A stretch of 64,000 bases of DNA, taken from positions 31,944,177-32,008,176 of the forward strand of contig JAJEKV010000001.1 of assembly GCA_021234155.1 (NCBI GenBank), given 5' to 3'. This document shows, piece after piece, positions 21,903 through 33,460 of this stretch. The number at the start of each line of letters is the position of its first letter. Position 1 is the stretch's first letter. The DNA is from Isoetes taiwanensis (Eukaryota > Streptophyta > Lycopodiopsida > Isoetales > Isoetaceae). The notes under the pieces were generated by a model, which did not search any database, was not told the origin of the DNA, and worked only from the letters and a program-made list of their open reading frames with translations. The translations under genes were made by a program, and so were the position numbers.

Positions 21903-22338
21903 AAAAACTGTCCACTTGTCTCTGCTTTGCTTTAGAATGCAAAACCCCCTTCGCCAAATGATGATTGCAAAACTCCTGTTTCCTAGCAACTCTCCACTTT
22001 GATAAGCGATTAACACAAAAATCCCACTTGTTGGCATGACTGTCCACTTGCTTTAAAATGTGAATCTGTGCTCTTTTCCAATGCACATGCGAATTGCTAA
22101 GCTGTTGCAACCAAATCGCTTCAATGGGCTGCACGAAATGCTGGTTAATATATTTTGAGCTATGGAGAAGAATATCATAGCTACCAACCCTTTGCTGGTT
22201 TGGCTCAGTATATAATATTCCTGTTGCGATTTTAAGCCTGACATCAAAGTTAGGAAACAAGAGTTTTGCAATCATCATTTGGCAAAGGGGATTTTTGCAT
22301 TCTAAAGCAAAGCCAAGACGAATGGACAATTTTTCTCC
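21903..22338. repeat. Inverted repeat with arms of about 80 bp
   Basis: The arm 21903-21983 is repeated in reverse at 22257-22338 (shared CTTTGCTTTAGAATGCAAAA and CCAAATGATGATTGCAAAAC), separated by about 270 bp. It could fold into a long hairpin. On minus near 22390-22330 a PPR-like scrap reads GNSLMDVYFQCGSRG. Confidence 0.75.
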
Positions 22339-23616
22339 TCTGCTCCCACATTGAAAATACACATCCATAAGACTATTCCCATCAAAGTACCTCTTCTTCT
22401 CTACTTCATGATGCATAACACTACTGTACCTGGACATGTTTCTATACTCTCCCCCTTGCATCTTGAAGTATAATGACGTCTTCTCTTCCTTGCTTGCTTC
22501 TGGACTGTTAATACATGTTATGTTCTGTTCCCAGTGTCCTTTCCTATACTATGATGTCCCCACCTAGCTTTATCAGCGCCACATGCATTAGAAGTCTCTG
22601 GCAAATTTTCCAATCCAAACATGGTCCTATTCATCCTGAACAGACTCTCGTACTGCCTGACCATATCCGTAGCCAAACCTGCTCTTGCCTTGTGCACCAT
22701 GAGAAAAACTTCAGACCCATCTTGTATCCAGAGGATAACTTCCATTATCCGTAACTTTAGTATCTAGAATGATTTCTCTTGCTTAATTTGCTCATGCTCC
22801 TCAATGACATGCTCCCAGTGCGCCATGGGATAGTATGTAGAAGATACAACTCCTACAACTTGATTGTGTGTTCTGACACCCATCTGTGCTTCACATTCAC
22901 ATGCATTAACATCACTTTACCCTGTCAAATTTGTTATGTGGAGGTATCTAACCAATTCTTGCTAGTGCAATTGTGCTGCCACAGCAAGCAAAAGTTCTCA
23001 AAGTACAGAATTGTAAGCTGCATACATATATTTCACTTAGAATTATCTTTTGTGGATCACCAAGCATCTTAGCGAGTGATCCCTTTGCGTGACCTTGTGC
23101 ATGCTTAGCATATGTATTGCCGGCAACTATAGTGCAACCACTACCCGTTACCAAATCTTGGTCTGGAACGAGTAGAAGTGTCTCATCCATGCCCAATTCA
23201 AGAATCTCCAGATTGGATTTAAGAAAATTATGTTCATCAGATTGTAGACCCTTCATAAGAAAAGCTCCCAAGTTCACCTATTCTAGCTATTGCTTCCCTA
23301 TTGCTGCCTTCATGGCATCATCTTTGAAGACAAACAAATGTAGAGCATAGACCCTCCTAAACCATGTGTCTCAGAAAACTCGAATGCAATCAGACACCTC
23401 ACAAAAATAACTTTCTCACAAAAATAACTTGGTATGGTTGTAGCCCTGTACATGTTGCTTGCCTTTGTCAGATTACATACATGAATGCACACTGCCTCAT
23501 TTCCATGTTGAGCATATCCTTCGAAAGTGACCATCTGGCATCTAGTTCCCAGCATCTTTGATTCCCTTTTCTTGCTCCCTTTTGCAACAAGTCCTACTTC
23601 CTCCCATTTGGCATTT

Positions 23617-23922
23617 CTACACCTTTGAAGTCCCTATAGCAGATGCCATCCTCAACTCTGCACAATCAAAGGCTTTCTCAATGCCCTCGGGTCGTACTTT
23701 TAAGGCTCCTGTCTTTGCCTCCCCAATAACTCCATTAGCAATCCCTGCCTTGCCATGACATTGTGCTTCTTCAGTTTCAATAATAATAATTTTAATTGCT
23801 TCTCTTCTCATCATTAGGTCTCTACTTATTGCAAATGCACTAGCATCTGCAGCAAGTTCTCGTAAATCTCTAGGGGTGAACCCAGAAGTCTGTGATGCTG
23901 TAGACTTTAGCAATGACAGCAA
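23617..23922 (-). pseudogene. PEX6-like (peroxisomal AAA+ ATPase) fragment
   Basis: The minus frame reads TASQTSGFTPRDLRELAADA and, further on, RPEGIEKAFDCAELRMASAI followed by GTSKV. Plant PEX6 has QTSGFMPRDL...ADA and, before its second ATPase domain, a KALE...NASALGTPKV segment, so this is the linker between the two AAA domains with no intron and a stop straight after. No ATPase motif is included. It lies inside a tRNA-primed element on the same strand, so it is probably captured host sequence. Confidence 0.65.
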
Positions 23923-24097
23923 TCATCCTCAATCCATAACTTTAGACTGACATTGACTGCCTCCACTCTGCTACCACTTTTAGGCATTTGATACAGTATG
24001 GCCATCCATTACTTATGACCACAATCATTCTAGATGCCATGGCATTTTCCCACTTCTTGTTGTTTAGTTCTCCCCTTAAGCTGATTTCATAATCATC

Positions 24098-24505
24098 TTT
24101 GCCTATAGCCTCAGGCACCTGGTTGCAGACTTGCCTTCCACTGAAATTTTCATCAACAATATCTCTAGCATTCTTATTGCCATCAGCTTCTTCAGGGATC
24201 TTTTCTGATTCTTCTCGGCAGCCTGATCTCATCTCGGCCTATGGCCTCAGGCACCTGCTTGCAATTTTGCCATCCACTGTGAAAATCCATCACCAGTGTC
24301 TCTGGCATTTTTGTTGCCGTCAGCTTCTTCACGAGATCTTTTCTGATTCTTCTCAGCAGCCTGATCTCATCTTGGCCTATGGCCTCAGGCATCTGCTTGC
24401 AATCTAGCCATCCACTGTGAAAATCCATCACCAGTATCTCTGGCTTTCTTGCCATCAGCTTCTCCATGGGGTCTTTCTGGCTTCCTATAGCCTGCTTTGC
24501 TACAT
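24098..24505 (-). repeat. Protein-coding tandem repeat, about 135 bp x3
   Basis: Three units on minus encode about 45 residues each with the shared pattern FHSGWxxCKQxPEAIGxDEI, then LRRIRKD and a basic/acidic stretch. The units keep an open frame over most of their length. They lie just after the primer-binding site, where gag or a leader protein would start. Confidence 0.75.
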
Positions 24506-24660
24506 GCATCCAGAGCTTCCATGCCATATCTACGGTGGACCCTTCCCATAAGGCACATTAGGGATCTTTTCGGGTTCCTATAGCCTGCCACGCTACATGC
24601 GTCCCAAGCCTGCATGCCATATCCATGGTGGTCGCTTCCCATAAGGCACACCAAATAACG
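24466..24660 (-). repeat. Protein-coding tandem repeat, about 100 bp x2
   Basis: Two units on minus share LMGxxHxxYGMxAxDACSxAGYRxPxR. They adjoin the 135-bp array and keep the same frame direction. Confidence 0.7.
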
Positions 24661-24790
24661 AACATGTAGTTCTTAGCACTTTTCATGGTCCTTCATAAGC
24701 ATCCTTTCAAGGCCATAGACGAAACCTCAACTTCCAGGTTGCCACTCTTTCCTTCACTCCCTAAGGCTCTTGGTCTCAAGAGCCACCCGC

Positions 24791-24802
24791 TCTGATACCA
24801 TA
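24791..24802 (-). other. tRNA-iMet primer-binding site
   Basis: Minus strand TGGTATCAGAGC. The region 21700-24790 on minus would then be the internal part of an LTR element, and its 5' LTR would start near 24806 (TGGAAAACAAATTG), but I could not find the other LTR end or a second LTR. Confidence 0.7.
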
Positions 24803-24805
24803 TTG

Positions 24806-26069
24806 GAAAACAAATTGAAGAAATCGTGAACAACAGTATCTTGATTCACAACTGGATGTCGTACATATGTAGAAGTTCTTGAAATGTCGGAACCATGAAT
24901 AATGACTAGTAAATTCTTGCCACTAATAGATGCTGACCTACAACCTAGTGATAACGGCTAGCATATCTAGCACAACACCTAATACAATAATGTTATCTTC
25001 TTATTTTATTCCTACAAAATGAATTGGGAGGACAACGATGAGAGCATTCCAACAAGTATAAGATTATGAATTGAAGTCTGTAAAGTTATGTTGTCTTAAA
25101 TTCTTAAAACTTTATGAGCAAAATATGTCATAATTTAATGCTGCATTCTTAAAATCAGGTGATAATACACTTGGGGCACAATTCAATTCGAATTAACATA
25201 AAAATGTTATTAGCATTTTTACCGAAATGTGCTGGTTGAGGGGCATTTTGGTAATTTTAGCAAACAAGAGTATTTCGTTAACATTTTCTAATGTAGATAG
25301 ACCATCTAATTCGTCGCTTGAGATTTGCGTCTCGGTTTACTCATGGTGGTTTTTTTGTGATCATCACAATTAGATCTTGCATAGGATGTAAATAGCATGA
25401 AGCATTCAAACGTGAAAAGAATGAAGCGTTTTATAAGATTGTTCCCTATGTTGCATCCTCCTCACAAGGATATTGTGTGTACTAGGTAATCTTCATTAGG
25501 AATAGAATAGAATAGAATGGTTTTTTTAACGTCCACGGAGACCAATAGGTCATGGGACCCATACAATGGGCTAGTACAATCATTACTACTAGGATTAAAA
25601 AACCCCTGCCTCGAAAGGTTTTCAAGGGAAAAACCTTTGCAGTAATGATGATACTAGACAAGCAGAGATAATGGCTACTGAGGGCTCAGTAATTGCAGAT
25701 GTTTATCTAGAACCTCAAGTATGTATAATGCCAAGTCATGCACAGATGGTGCTCTGAGAAGTTGTGGAAGCGTGGAATGCATTGCACTTGCGTGGCCTCG
25801 TCTGGCGGAGCCGCCGGGTCCTTTACACGGCGTAATATCGTCCTAATGAAGATTATCGGACAATAATTGGCCGAACAATGTCGATTTCCTACTTTATATA
25901 TTAGACTACTCTATTGATGGTCGATTGCATGGGAAAACCTTCATTCAGGGCCTTATTGAATAAATTAATATTGATTGTGACAATATGAGGTTCAACCCAC
26001 TTTAATAGCTCTGCTTGCATGCCATCTAGATGTGCTGCCTTGCCATCTGCAAGCCGTTGCGACATCTGC
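24806..26069. other. Unassigned; possible LTR of the minus-strand element
   Basis: No gene is supported. The left part may be LTR. A short AGAAT repeat lies near 25502-25520. Confidence 0.35.
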
Positions 26070-26416
26070 TGTGACGAGCCTGCCAAGTTGATCCTCTTGG
26101 CAACTCGGGATCTTGTCTAACTTAAGGCTAGACCTAAATGGGACTTAACTTGACAAAAGTTGCAATATTAGTGAAGAATTTAATCTTTCACTTTGCCATT
26201 CGAAATGATCCATTCTTATTCATCAAAGACAACAAATATCCAAAAGATTTAATATATATAATATTCTCAATATATCCAACATCATAACAACTGGTCAAAT
26301 CAAACAAGAGCTTCTAGCTCTGGAACTCAACCCCGATCCTCAGCTACATTGCCGACGCCATCTTGGCCACTGTCTTGCAGATTAACTGCACGTGCACTCA
26401 ATGGGGTTATTCCTCG

Positions 26417-26731
26417 CGCACTTATGACTTTATCATCCTTTGCCTACTTCTAAATTATAGAAATGATGGTGATTTTTTTGAACTTTCTTAACTTTTTTAT
26501 AGAAATGAATTTAGTAGAATTAAGATGTCTTACCAAAAATTAAGATCTCCTACTATAGAATAGAATGTCCATTAATTTGGCGAATTTAGTATACATTAGG
26601 ATGTAATATTATCAAATTTTGGCGATTTTATAAATCTTTTGTGCTAACGCAGACCATCAAATTTAGATCTATAAAATTGGTGAAATATAGCATTTTCACG
26701 ATATATCACACCTTAAAGTCATCACTGTCCA
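26417..26731. mobile_element. AT-rich insert in LTR
   Basis: Absent from the sister LTR at the matching site (31572/31573). No terminal repeats or genes were recognised. Confidence 0.6.
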
Positions 26732-27033
26732 CGTGACTAAGTGGGGATCCCTGGCTGCCACTGCATGCATGGAAATGCTCTGGAAATCTTCGATAACAAG
26801 AACATAAGCACAAGCAAAACAAGAGGTTCTATGTGAGCACAGTGCTAAACAATAACAACTTGATCCAAGGAGATACCAAACTCTGAGCAACAAAAGCAAA
26901 GAACATAACCAAAATAATAAAACATCAGAAACATAGGGGACAATGGGAAGCTCAGTCAGCCTACATGCAGGCCCTGTTAGCATAAACATGCCCAGCCAGC
27001 TTGCATTTCGAGCCCCATTGGCGGAGTTGGTGG

Positions 27034-28414
27034 GGTAAACCCCGTATGCGCATAGCCTTCCCGGCCCACGTCTGGCGCTGGAGGACCTCTTACCATGGAG
27101 TCACAAGAGTTAACGCACAACCTCAGCAGGAAGCTATGCCTGTGAGGAAGACATGTCCGGGGTCACAGAGTACAGAGAATCACAGATGAACACGAGCATG
27201 TCGAAGCAACCTAGACCACTGAACCTAGAAGCCCGATTACAGAGGACGATCCAAGAGATAACAAAATACCAAGATAACAATGGGACAATGCAAGGACCTT
27301 AACATGTGATGTTCATTAGAATATTTACTATGTATGTGTCTACATCCCCTGATATTCCCCTGCAATTTTAAAATAGCTTGTCCAAAGATCCGATGTAAGT
27401 CCAATACTTATACACTTCATTAGCAATTCTAACACTTATACACCTCTTTAGCAATTCCAACACTTACACCCAAACGACTATCTCCCCCATAAGGAAGTCA
27501 CACTTATATTAGCTTATAGGGAATTCCTTAGACATTATAGCTTACCAATTTTTTTATATGTAATCTCCTTGTCGGGCGGCCCATGGTCGCAATCCATCCC
27601 AGTCGAATTAGATAACTCCACAATTACATCAAATTGATGGTGTGCCTTTGCCTCAATGTTACAAGGTAGCAACTTCCCAGGCATCTGTTCAACATTCTTC
27701 TCAGGTTCAAGCTCCTATTGTTATTTCTTCATCTATTCATGATCAACCTTTGCCAGTTGCTTTGCATTCCTCGGCTATGGAAGATGCTCTATGTATAGTT
27801 CCAATGGTGTCGTCCTTAGCACCGTCAGCTGCAGCTATAGTTCCTACCACTCTCCCCATTGTTGCTTCTGCTTCTCATGCTTCTGAGGTTGTTATGGCTG
27901 ATGGTCCTAATCTTCAGTGCGTTAATGAGTCATGGCAACAGGTCAATTGGAAGAAGGCAGCGAGGAAGAAGTCTGTTATGTCATCTCACGAGGCTATCCT
28001 GCCTCTTACTATCCAGTGGCATGATAACTTGATGTCTGTTGATGATCATCTCGATGTTGCAGAACATGTTAATTGTGATGAGGCCATTAAACGCCTCAAG
28101 GTGGCACAAGGAGTATGATTATGTACTGTGTATGGGTGGTTTTGCTTAGTGGACTATCTCGTTCTCTAGGTTTTGAGTCCCATTTCACAGGTCCCTTGTA
28201 TGTATCTTGATGTTCCTTGATAATAGACTGTCGTCCTTAAAAAAAAAAAGGGTAGCAACTTCCCAACATTATTCAATTAAGGCACTCTTAGCTAAATTTT
28301 TAATATTTTAATATTAAAATTCCACTTCCTTAGCTAATTAACTTAATGGTGCAAGCGATGCGGATACTTAAAATTACACCTTCCAGTCATAAAAATCCAT
28401 ATGGTTCCTGATCG
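27034..28414. mobile_element. 1.4 kb composite insert in LTR
   Basis: Absent from the sister LTR, where the flanks join near 31877. It contains LTR-like text (27300-27560) and a poly(A) element with its own target duplication (27680-28250). Confidence 0.7.
27680..28250 (+). mobile_element. 5'-truncated LINE-like element with 15-bp target duplication
   Basis: Flanked by identical GGTAGCAACTTCCCA at 27665-27679 and 28251-28265 and ending in an A run (28239-28249). The frame, entered from the flank and open to 28118, reads Ser/Ala/Val-rich protein with SWQQVNWKKAARKK, reminiscent of basic ORF1 tails of plant LINEs but not firmly assignable. The 3' tail text (GGTGGTTTTGCTTAGTGGA) resembles that at 37515-37620. 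Target-primed reverse transcription is the expected mechanism. Confidence 0.8.
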
Positions 28415-28872
28415 CAACTGCTTGTAACTTCTGCCAACTGGTCCCTAGGCTAGGCCCCATCTCCAGGAGCCAAGAAATACCAATTTTCCAAAGTTACAGG
28501 CTTTTTAATCTAAATTACATGTTCTTCCTTGTTATGTTATAGTCAAAAGCAATACCAATTCTTAATGTATTTTGCCCCCTGTATTCTAACCAAATCACTT
28601 GCAGCTTGCCTACTCGGTGGATGGCCTGCTAGATTCCAGCATCTTATATTTCCATATTCCTTTTCTCACCATTATGGATCTTAAAATAACAGTTAATTAA
28701 CAAGCAATAAATTAACAATTCCATAAACAATAAGCAAAGGGGAAACTTCAAAAAGTTATAGGAAGGAAGAAAAGGCAACGCAGATTGCTTCGGTTCATAT
28801 TCTTGGCCTCGATTCACCTTCTACCAGTGACCCATATTCAAATCAGCCTGTTCCTGGCCCAAATTAGCCTAA

Positions 28873-29037
28873 GGGACGCCTCACATGTGAGCGGCAAAAC
28901 TTGCCGGACGTCAAGCCGTTCAAGACGCTCTGGTCTGAACTGCTCCAGCAGTTCGGGGACGACCGGCTCAGACGTCAAACCGGCCGTCTCAAATTTCGTT
29001 CATGTGAATGTGTTTTCATTTACATGTGAGGCGTCTC
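28873..29037. mobile_element. Foldback MITE (Tourist-like)
   Basis: 165 bp with 16-bp terminal inverted repeats (GGGACGCCTCACATGT and the reverse of GAGACGCCTCACATGT), flanked by TAA on both sides. The sister LTR carries the empty site (GCCTAAGCCAAG near 32316). The interior also pairs, for example GAACTGCT-CC-AGCAGTTC. A TWA-type duplication points to a PIF/Harbinger-mobilised MITE; TAAG (4 bp) is an alternative reading. Confidence 0.85.
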
Positions 29038-30165
29038 TAAGCCAAATCATTTCGAGGTGATTCCAAGAATTCTGGCTCTTGATATGACGGCCTTGTTGCA
29101 GACAAAAACCATTGTTGCACCCTATAATTTCCTAATTAGATCTATCCCAAGCCAATTTCGACCACTCTAAAGCTCAAATCGGCACTCTTCATTCACTTTT
29201 GGCATGATTTGATCTATGTTTCAAGGATTTTTCTCATTTTTCTTGCATATTTGCATCTGATAGAACTTCTTTCCTCTTGTGTAGCACTTACAAACAGGAA
29301 TCGATTCAGCCTTATACCCAGGAGTTCCACATTAAAGCACAGTTTCGGCCTATTCTCTACAAGATTTATGCTGCTTCTCTTCTTTCCAAGTAAGTAAACC
29401 ATAATTCAAAAGCTTACACAGAAATACGAAGCTTAATCTTTAATCCTGTGGTCAACTCAATCCAATAGCATGCTTGAATCTAATCACAGCCTTATGAAAT
29501 CACAACTGGATCAGTGAAAAACCCCACCCCACCTGATAAAAAGATTGATGCAGTCTCTTCAAGCTCTGGCCTCCATAGCACCACAAAGCTCCAAAAATCT
29601 CTTGCAAATTAGTCACATTCCAAAAAGCCCTCTTTCCAAAAATTCCATTTTTTGCGAACCCTTTGCTCACATGGATATATGCCATGCATATATTCCCATT
29701 TATCATGTATATGCATTATGTGAAAATATTGTACAATACTGACGTCCAACAGGCTAGGACCATTGCAATTTCTCCCCCTCTAAAATTTATCGCATGTCCT
29801 CATGGGTCAATTCTAGGAATTATCATGCTTACTGATAAAATGCACTAACAATTGGAAACAAGATACACAATTGCTACTAACAATGAGACAAAGCAAAGCC
29901 ATCTAACAAAGCAAAGCAAAGTTACTAACAACGCAAAGCATAGCATGGAGCTTCTGCAGCGCACATGAAGATTTGGTATTGCGAGCGATCTATTATTGTG
30001 ACAGCTCTAACTTTACCACTTTGCTGCCTTCGCTAAATGGTTCTATCATTTGTACCCCATCTGTCTTCAGGCTGACGCCCCCTTTGATTCCATCGAGGCT
30101 CTCCACGGCCTCTGCCTCTACCAACATTTGGATATCTATTGAACCGTTCTCCTCTCATGCCACGT

Positions 30166-31134
30166 CTATTTAGTTGTTGTGAATCCAGGCATTGAGGAGT
30201 TAAGTCCCTCTATACTGCCAAATACTGGGCAATTATTCCTTGAGTGTTCTGTTTCTCTACAATGGAAACAACGCCCCTCTTCAAAGCACCGCCGCCTTTC
30301 CTCATCAATAAGCCGTGGTGGTAACTTACTACCTCCACTTTGAATGTTACTTGCCCAATTCCTCATGTTATTACTCTGGACCTCCACAGATTGGCTAGCA
30401 GATGGCTCCCCTCTAAATGATCATTTTTGGCTATACGAGTTACCAGCTGCGCAAGAGGAAGGTGTCTGTCTCTTGCTTTGAGTGTCTAATATAGCTTTCT
30501 CCGCCAAATCTGTTTCTCGATTTTTGGCAATCCGAACAACTTCCTCAAGGTCTTTATAGGCAACTCCTGACATCGTACTTTTGATATCTACATGAAGGCC
30601 TTTCACAAATCTGGAACACAACTTGGTTTTATACATAACAGGACATTGAGATTGCAACCTTCTAAATTCTCATTGTATTTTGCCACTGTGCCAGTCTATA
30701 CTCAATCAAAACTCGTTCATCTTCTCAACCTTGTACCTTGGAGCTGTGAAATGACCCTAAAGGCGGTCTTAAAACCAGCCCATGTAGTCTGTATGGGAGT
30801 CTTCCACAGATCAATCAAGCATGTCTCCCACCAAACTCTTGCAAAGCCTCCTAGCATTGCCTGAGCAAGGAGAACCTTCACAGAATCCTGCGCTTTGATC
30901 AAATCAAAATAGAACTCCACCTCACGGAGCCAGGCTTAGCATATCGTCTTCTGTTGTGTTCTCCCCTGTGAACACTTCTCTTTTGATGTCTTTTAACACC
31001 TTCTCAATTGCTTTCCCAGCCTCACTCTTTTGATGTGATGCACTTTGCTGCAGAGCTTGCTGGATAGCTTGCAAGATACTAGTTACATCTTGAACTCCAT
31101 CTCCCCCTGCACCACTAGCATCACCAGCACCCAT
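30166..31134 (-). pseudogene. LTR-retrotransposon Gag, frameshifted
   Basis: On minus four frame pieces follow each other: N-terminus with SILQAIQQALQQSASHQ (31134-30922); core with VLLAQAMLGGFARVWWET (30920-30717), typical of Retrotrans_gag; a piece with FVKGLHVDIKSTMSG (30657-30421); and a CCHC-like knuckle CFHCRETEHSRNNCP (30387-30166) in which Glu replaces the usual Gly. Gag packages RNA in cytoplasmic particles. No protease, reverse transcriptase or integrase follows before the 3' LTR. Confidence 0.85.
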
Positions 31135-31228
31135 GATCTCCGACTACTCTGTACATAGACAATAGGAGCATTAACAAATTACTTCAAGGGTACGAATCAT
31201 TTCCAAACTCCTTCTAAGATCCAACATT

Positions 31229-31240
31229 GCTCTGATACCA
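31229..31240 (-). other. tRNA-iMet primer-binding site
   Basis: Minus strand TGGTATCAGAGC, two bases from the LTR end at 31243. Confidence 0.9.
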
Positions 31241-31242
31241 AC

Positions 31243-32916
31243 TGTAACCTGCCAAGTTGCCCTCCTCGCAACTCGGGGTCTTGTCTAAGTTAAGCCTACA
31301 TCTAAATGGGTCTTAACTTGACAAAAGTTACACAGTATTGGTGAAGAATTTAATATTCCACTTTGCCATTGGGAATGATCCATTCCTATTCATAAAAATC
31401 CAAAAGATTTAATATCCATGATATTTTCAATATATACATGATAACAACTGGTCAAATCAGACAAGAGTTTCTAGCTCTGGAACTCAACCCCAATCCCAGA
31501 CTACATTACTGCCATCAACTGGGCCACTGCCTTGGGGATTAACTGCATATGTACTCAATGGGGTTAGTTCTCGTGACTAAGTGGGGATTCCTGGCTGCCA
31601 TTGCGTGCATAGAAATACTCTGGAAATCTTGGATAACAAGAACATAAGCACAAGCAAAAGAAAAGATTCCATGCGAGTATAATGCTAAACAATGACAACT
31701 TGATCCAAGGACATATCAAACGCTGAGCTACAAAAGCAAAGAACATAGCCAAGATAACAAAACATCAGAAATATAGCTTCAGGACAATGGGAAGCTCAGC
31801 TAGCCTACATGCAGGTCCTGTTAGTAGAAACATGCCCAACCGGCTCACATTTCAAACCCCGTTGGCAAAGTTAGTGGCAATTACTTGTAAGTTCTGCCAA
31901 CTAGTCCCTTGTCTAGATTAGATCCCATCTCCAGGAACCAAGAAATACGAATTTTCCAGAGTTATAGACTTTAATTACATGTTATTCCTTGTTATATGAT
32001 ATTCAAAAGCAATACCAATTCTTGCGTATTTTGCCCCTTGTGTTTCACCCAGATCACGTGCAGCTTGCCTACTCGGTGGATGGCCTGCTAGATTCTAGCA
32101 TCTTATATTTCCATATTCCTTTTCTCACCTTTATGTATCAAATAACGGTTAACAATTCCATAAACAATAAGCACAATAAGCAGAGGGGAAACTTCAAAAA
32201 GTTACAGGAAGGAAGAAAAGGCAACGTAGATTGCTTCAGTTCATATTCTTGGCCTCGATTCACCTTCTACCAGTGACCCATACCCAAATTAGCCTGTTCC
32301 TGGCCCCTAGCCTAAGCCAAGTCATTTCGAGGTGATTCCAAGAATTCTGGCTCTTGATATGACGGTCTTGTTGCAGACAAAAACCATTGTTGCAGCCTAT
32401 AATTTCCTAATTAGATGTATCCTAGGTCAATTTCGACCACTCTAAAGCTCAAATTAGCACTCTTCATTCACTTTTGGCATTATTTGATCTATGTTTCAAG
32501 GATTTTTCTCATTCCCAAATTGTATTCTATTCTATTCTATTCTATTCTATTTGCATCTGGTAGAACTTCTTTCCTCTTGTGTAGCACTTACAACAGGAAT
32601 CAATTCAGCCTTATACCCAGGAGTTCCACATTAAAGCCCAGTTTCGGCCTATTCTCTACAAGATTTATGCTGTTTCTCTTCTTTCTCTTCTTTCCAAGTA
32701 ATTAAACCATAATTCAAAAGCTTACACAGAAATACGAAGCTTAATCTTTAATCCTGTGGTCAACTCAATCCAATAGCATGCTTGAATCTAATCATAGCCT
32801 TATGAAATCACAACTGGATCGGTAAAAAACCCCACCCCACCTGATGTAAAGATTGATGCAGGCTTCCACAGCACCACAAAGCTCCAAAACCCTCTTGCAA
32901 ATTAGTCACATTCCCA
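31243..32916 (-). mobile_element. 5' LTR of the gag-only LTR element
   Basis: 1674 bp; on minus it starts TGGGAATGTGACTAATTTGC and ends GGCAGGTTACA before the primer site. It represents the uninterrupted form against which the inserts in the partner LTR can be mapped. A TATTC microsatellite lies at 32523-32549. Confidence 0.88.
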
Positions 32917-33040
32917 AAAGCTGAAAGAAATGCAGGCATTGTCATGTCATAATCATTTGAATATGGCTGGAACCCATGGTCTAAACAATTGCATGGTTGC
33001 AAGGTTAAATATTAACCTAAACATTATTTGACCTAGATAA

Positions 33041-33445
33041 TGTTTCACAGCCGAAGTATTGAGCTATCTCGGTTAAATGAAACAGTGATACAGATGATTT
33101 TGGGAAATAGAAACTTCCCTACTGTGATCTCGGTGGAAAATATAAAACAAAGTAGTACAGATTGTTGTGTAGACGGTGAAGTTCAGAACTGTCAGATTGT
33201 ACAATTGCTTGAGTTATCGGATGTATATATTCAAGCATTGATTGTAATTGTTGCACAGGGAATTGGTAATGTATTTGTGAATAAACAATGAATAGTGTTA
33301 AAGTCAATATAGATTGAATAGTGTATTCGGCTCTAATCAGTGAAATACATTGCTAATTGTTTAGTGGTGCTATGACTTTAATACTTTATGATACATTAAG
33401 GAATTGGATAATAAACTTTTGTATTATTATCTAGCTAATTCTTCA
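33041..33445 (+). mobile_element. Probable 5' LTR of the Copia element
   Basis: The right end (CTTCA) is fixed by the primer site two bases later; the left end at TGTTTCACAGC is a guess because no partner LTR exists in the window. An open frame of 83 codons (33040-33291) lies within it and is not considered a gene. Confidence 0.5.
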
Positions 33446-33447
33446 AT

Positions 33448-33459
33448 TGGTATCAGAGC
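33448..33459 (+). other. tRNA-iMet primer-binding site
   Basis: TGGTATCAGAGC immediately before the gag ATG at 33461. Confidence 0.9.
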
Positions 33460-33460
33460 A

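Larger units (their letters stand above)
26070..29622 (-). mobile_element. 3' LTR of gag-only LTR element, with insertions
   Basis: Matches the LTR 31243-32916 block by block: 26070-26416, 26732-27033, 28415-28872 and 29038-29622. The gaps are insertions in this copy: an AT-rich 315-bp piece (26417-26731), a 1.4 kb piece (27034-28414) and a MITE (28873-29037). The minus-strand LTR starts TGGAATGTGACTAATTTGC and ends CTCGTCACA. The purine stretch just beyond 29622 on minus (GGAAAGAGGGC) would be the polypurine tract. Confidence 0.85.

Noticed and set aside
21691-22461. A 256-codon minus-strand frame as a new protein
   Set aside because: It spans both arms of an inverted repeat and the tail of LTR sequence, has no domain-like pattern apart from a PPR-like scrap, and probably is open by chance.
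24098-24660. CRISPR-like repeat array
   Set aside because: Repeats are 100-135 bp, coding, without unique spacers, in plant DNA.
33040-33291. 83-codon frame with faint likeness to the N-terminal domain of replication protein A
   Set aside because: It lies within the probable Copia LTR and the likeness is too weak to support.
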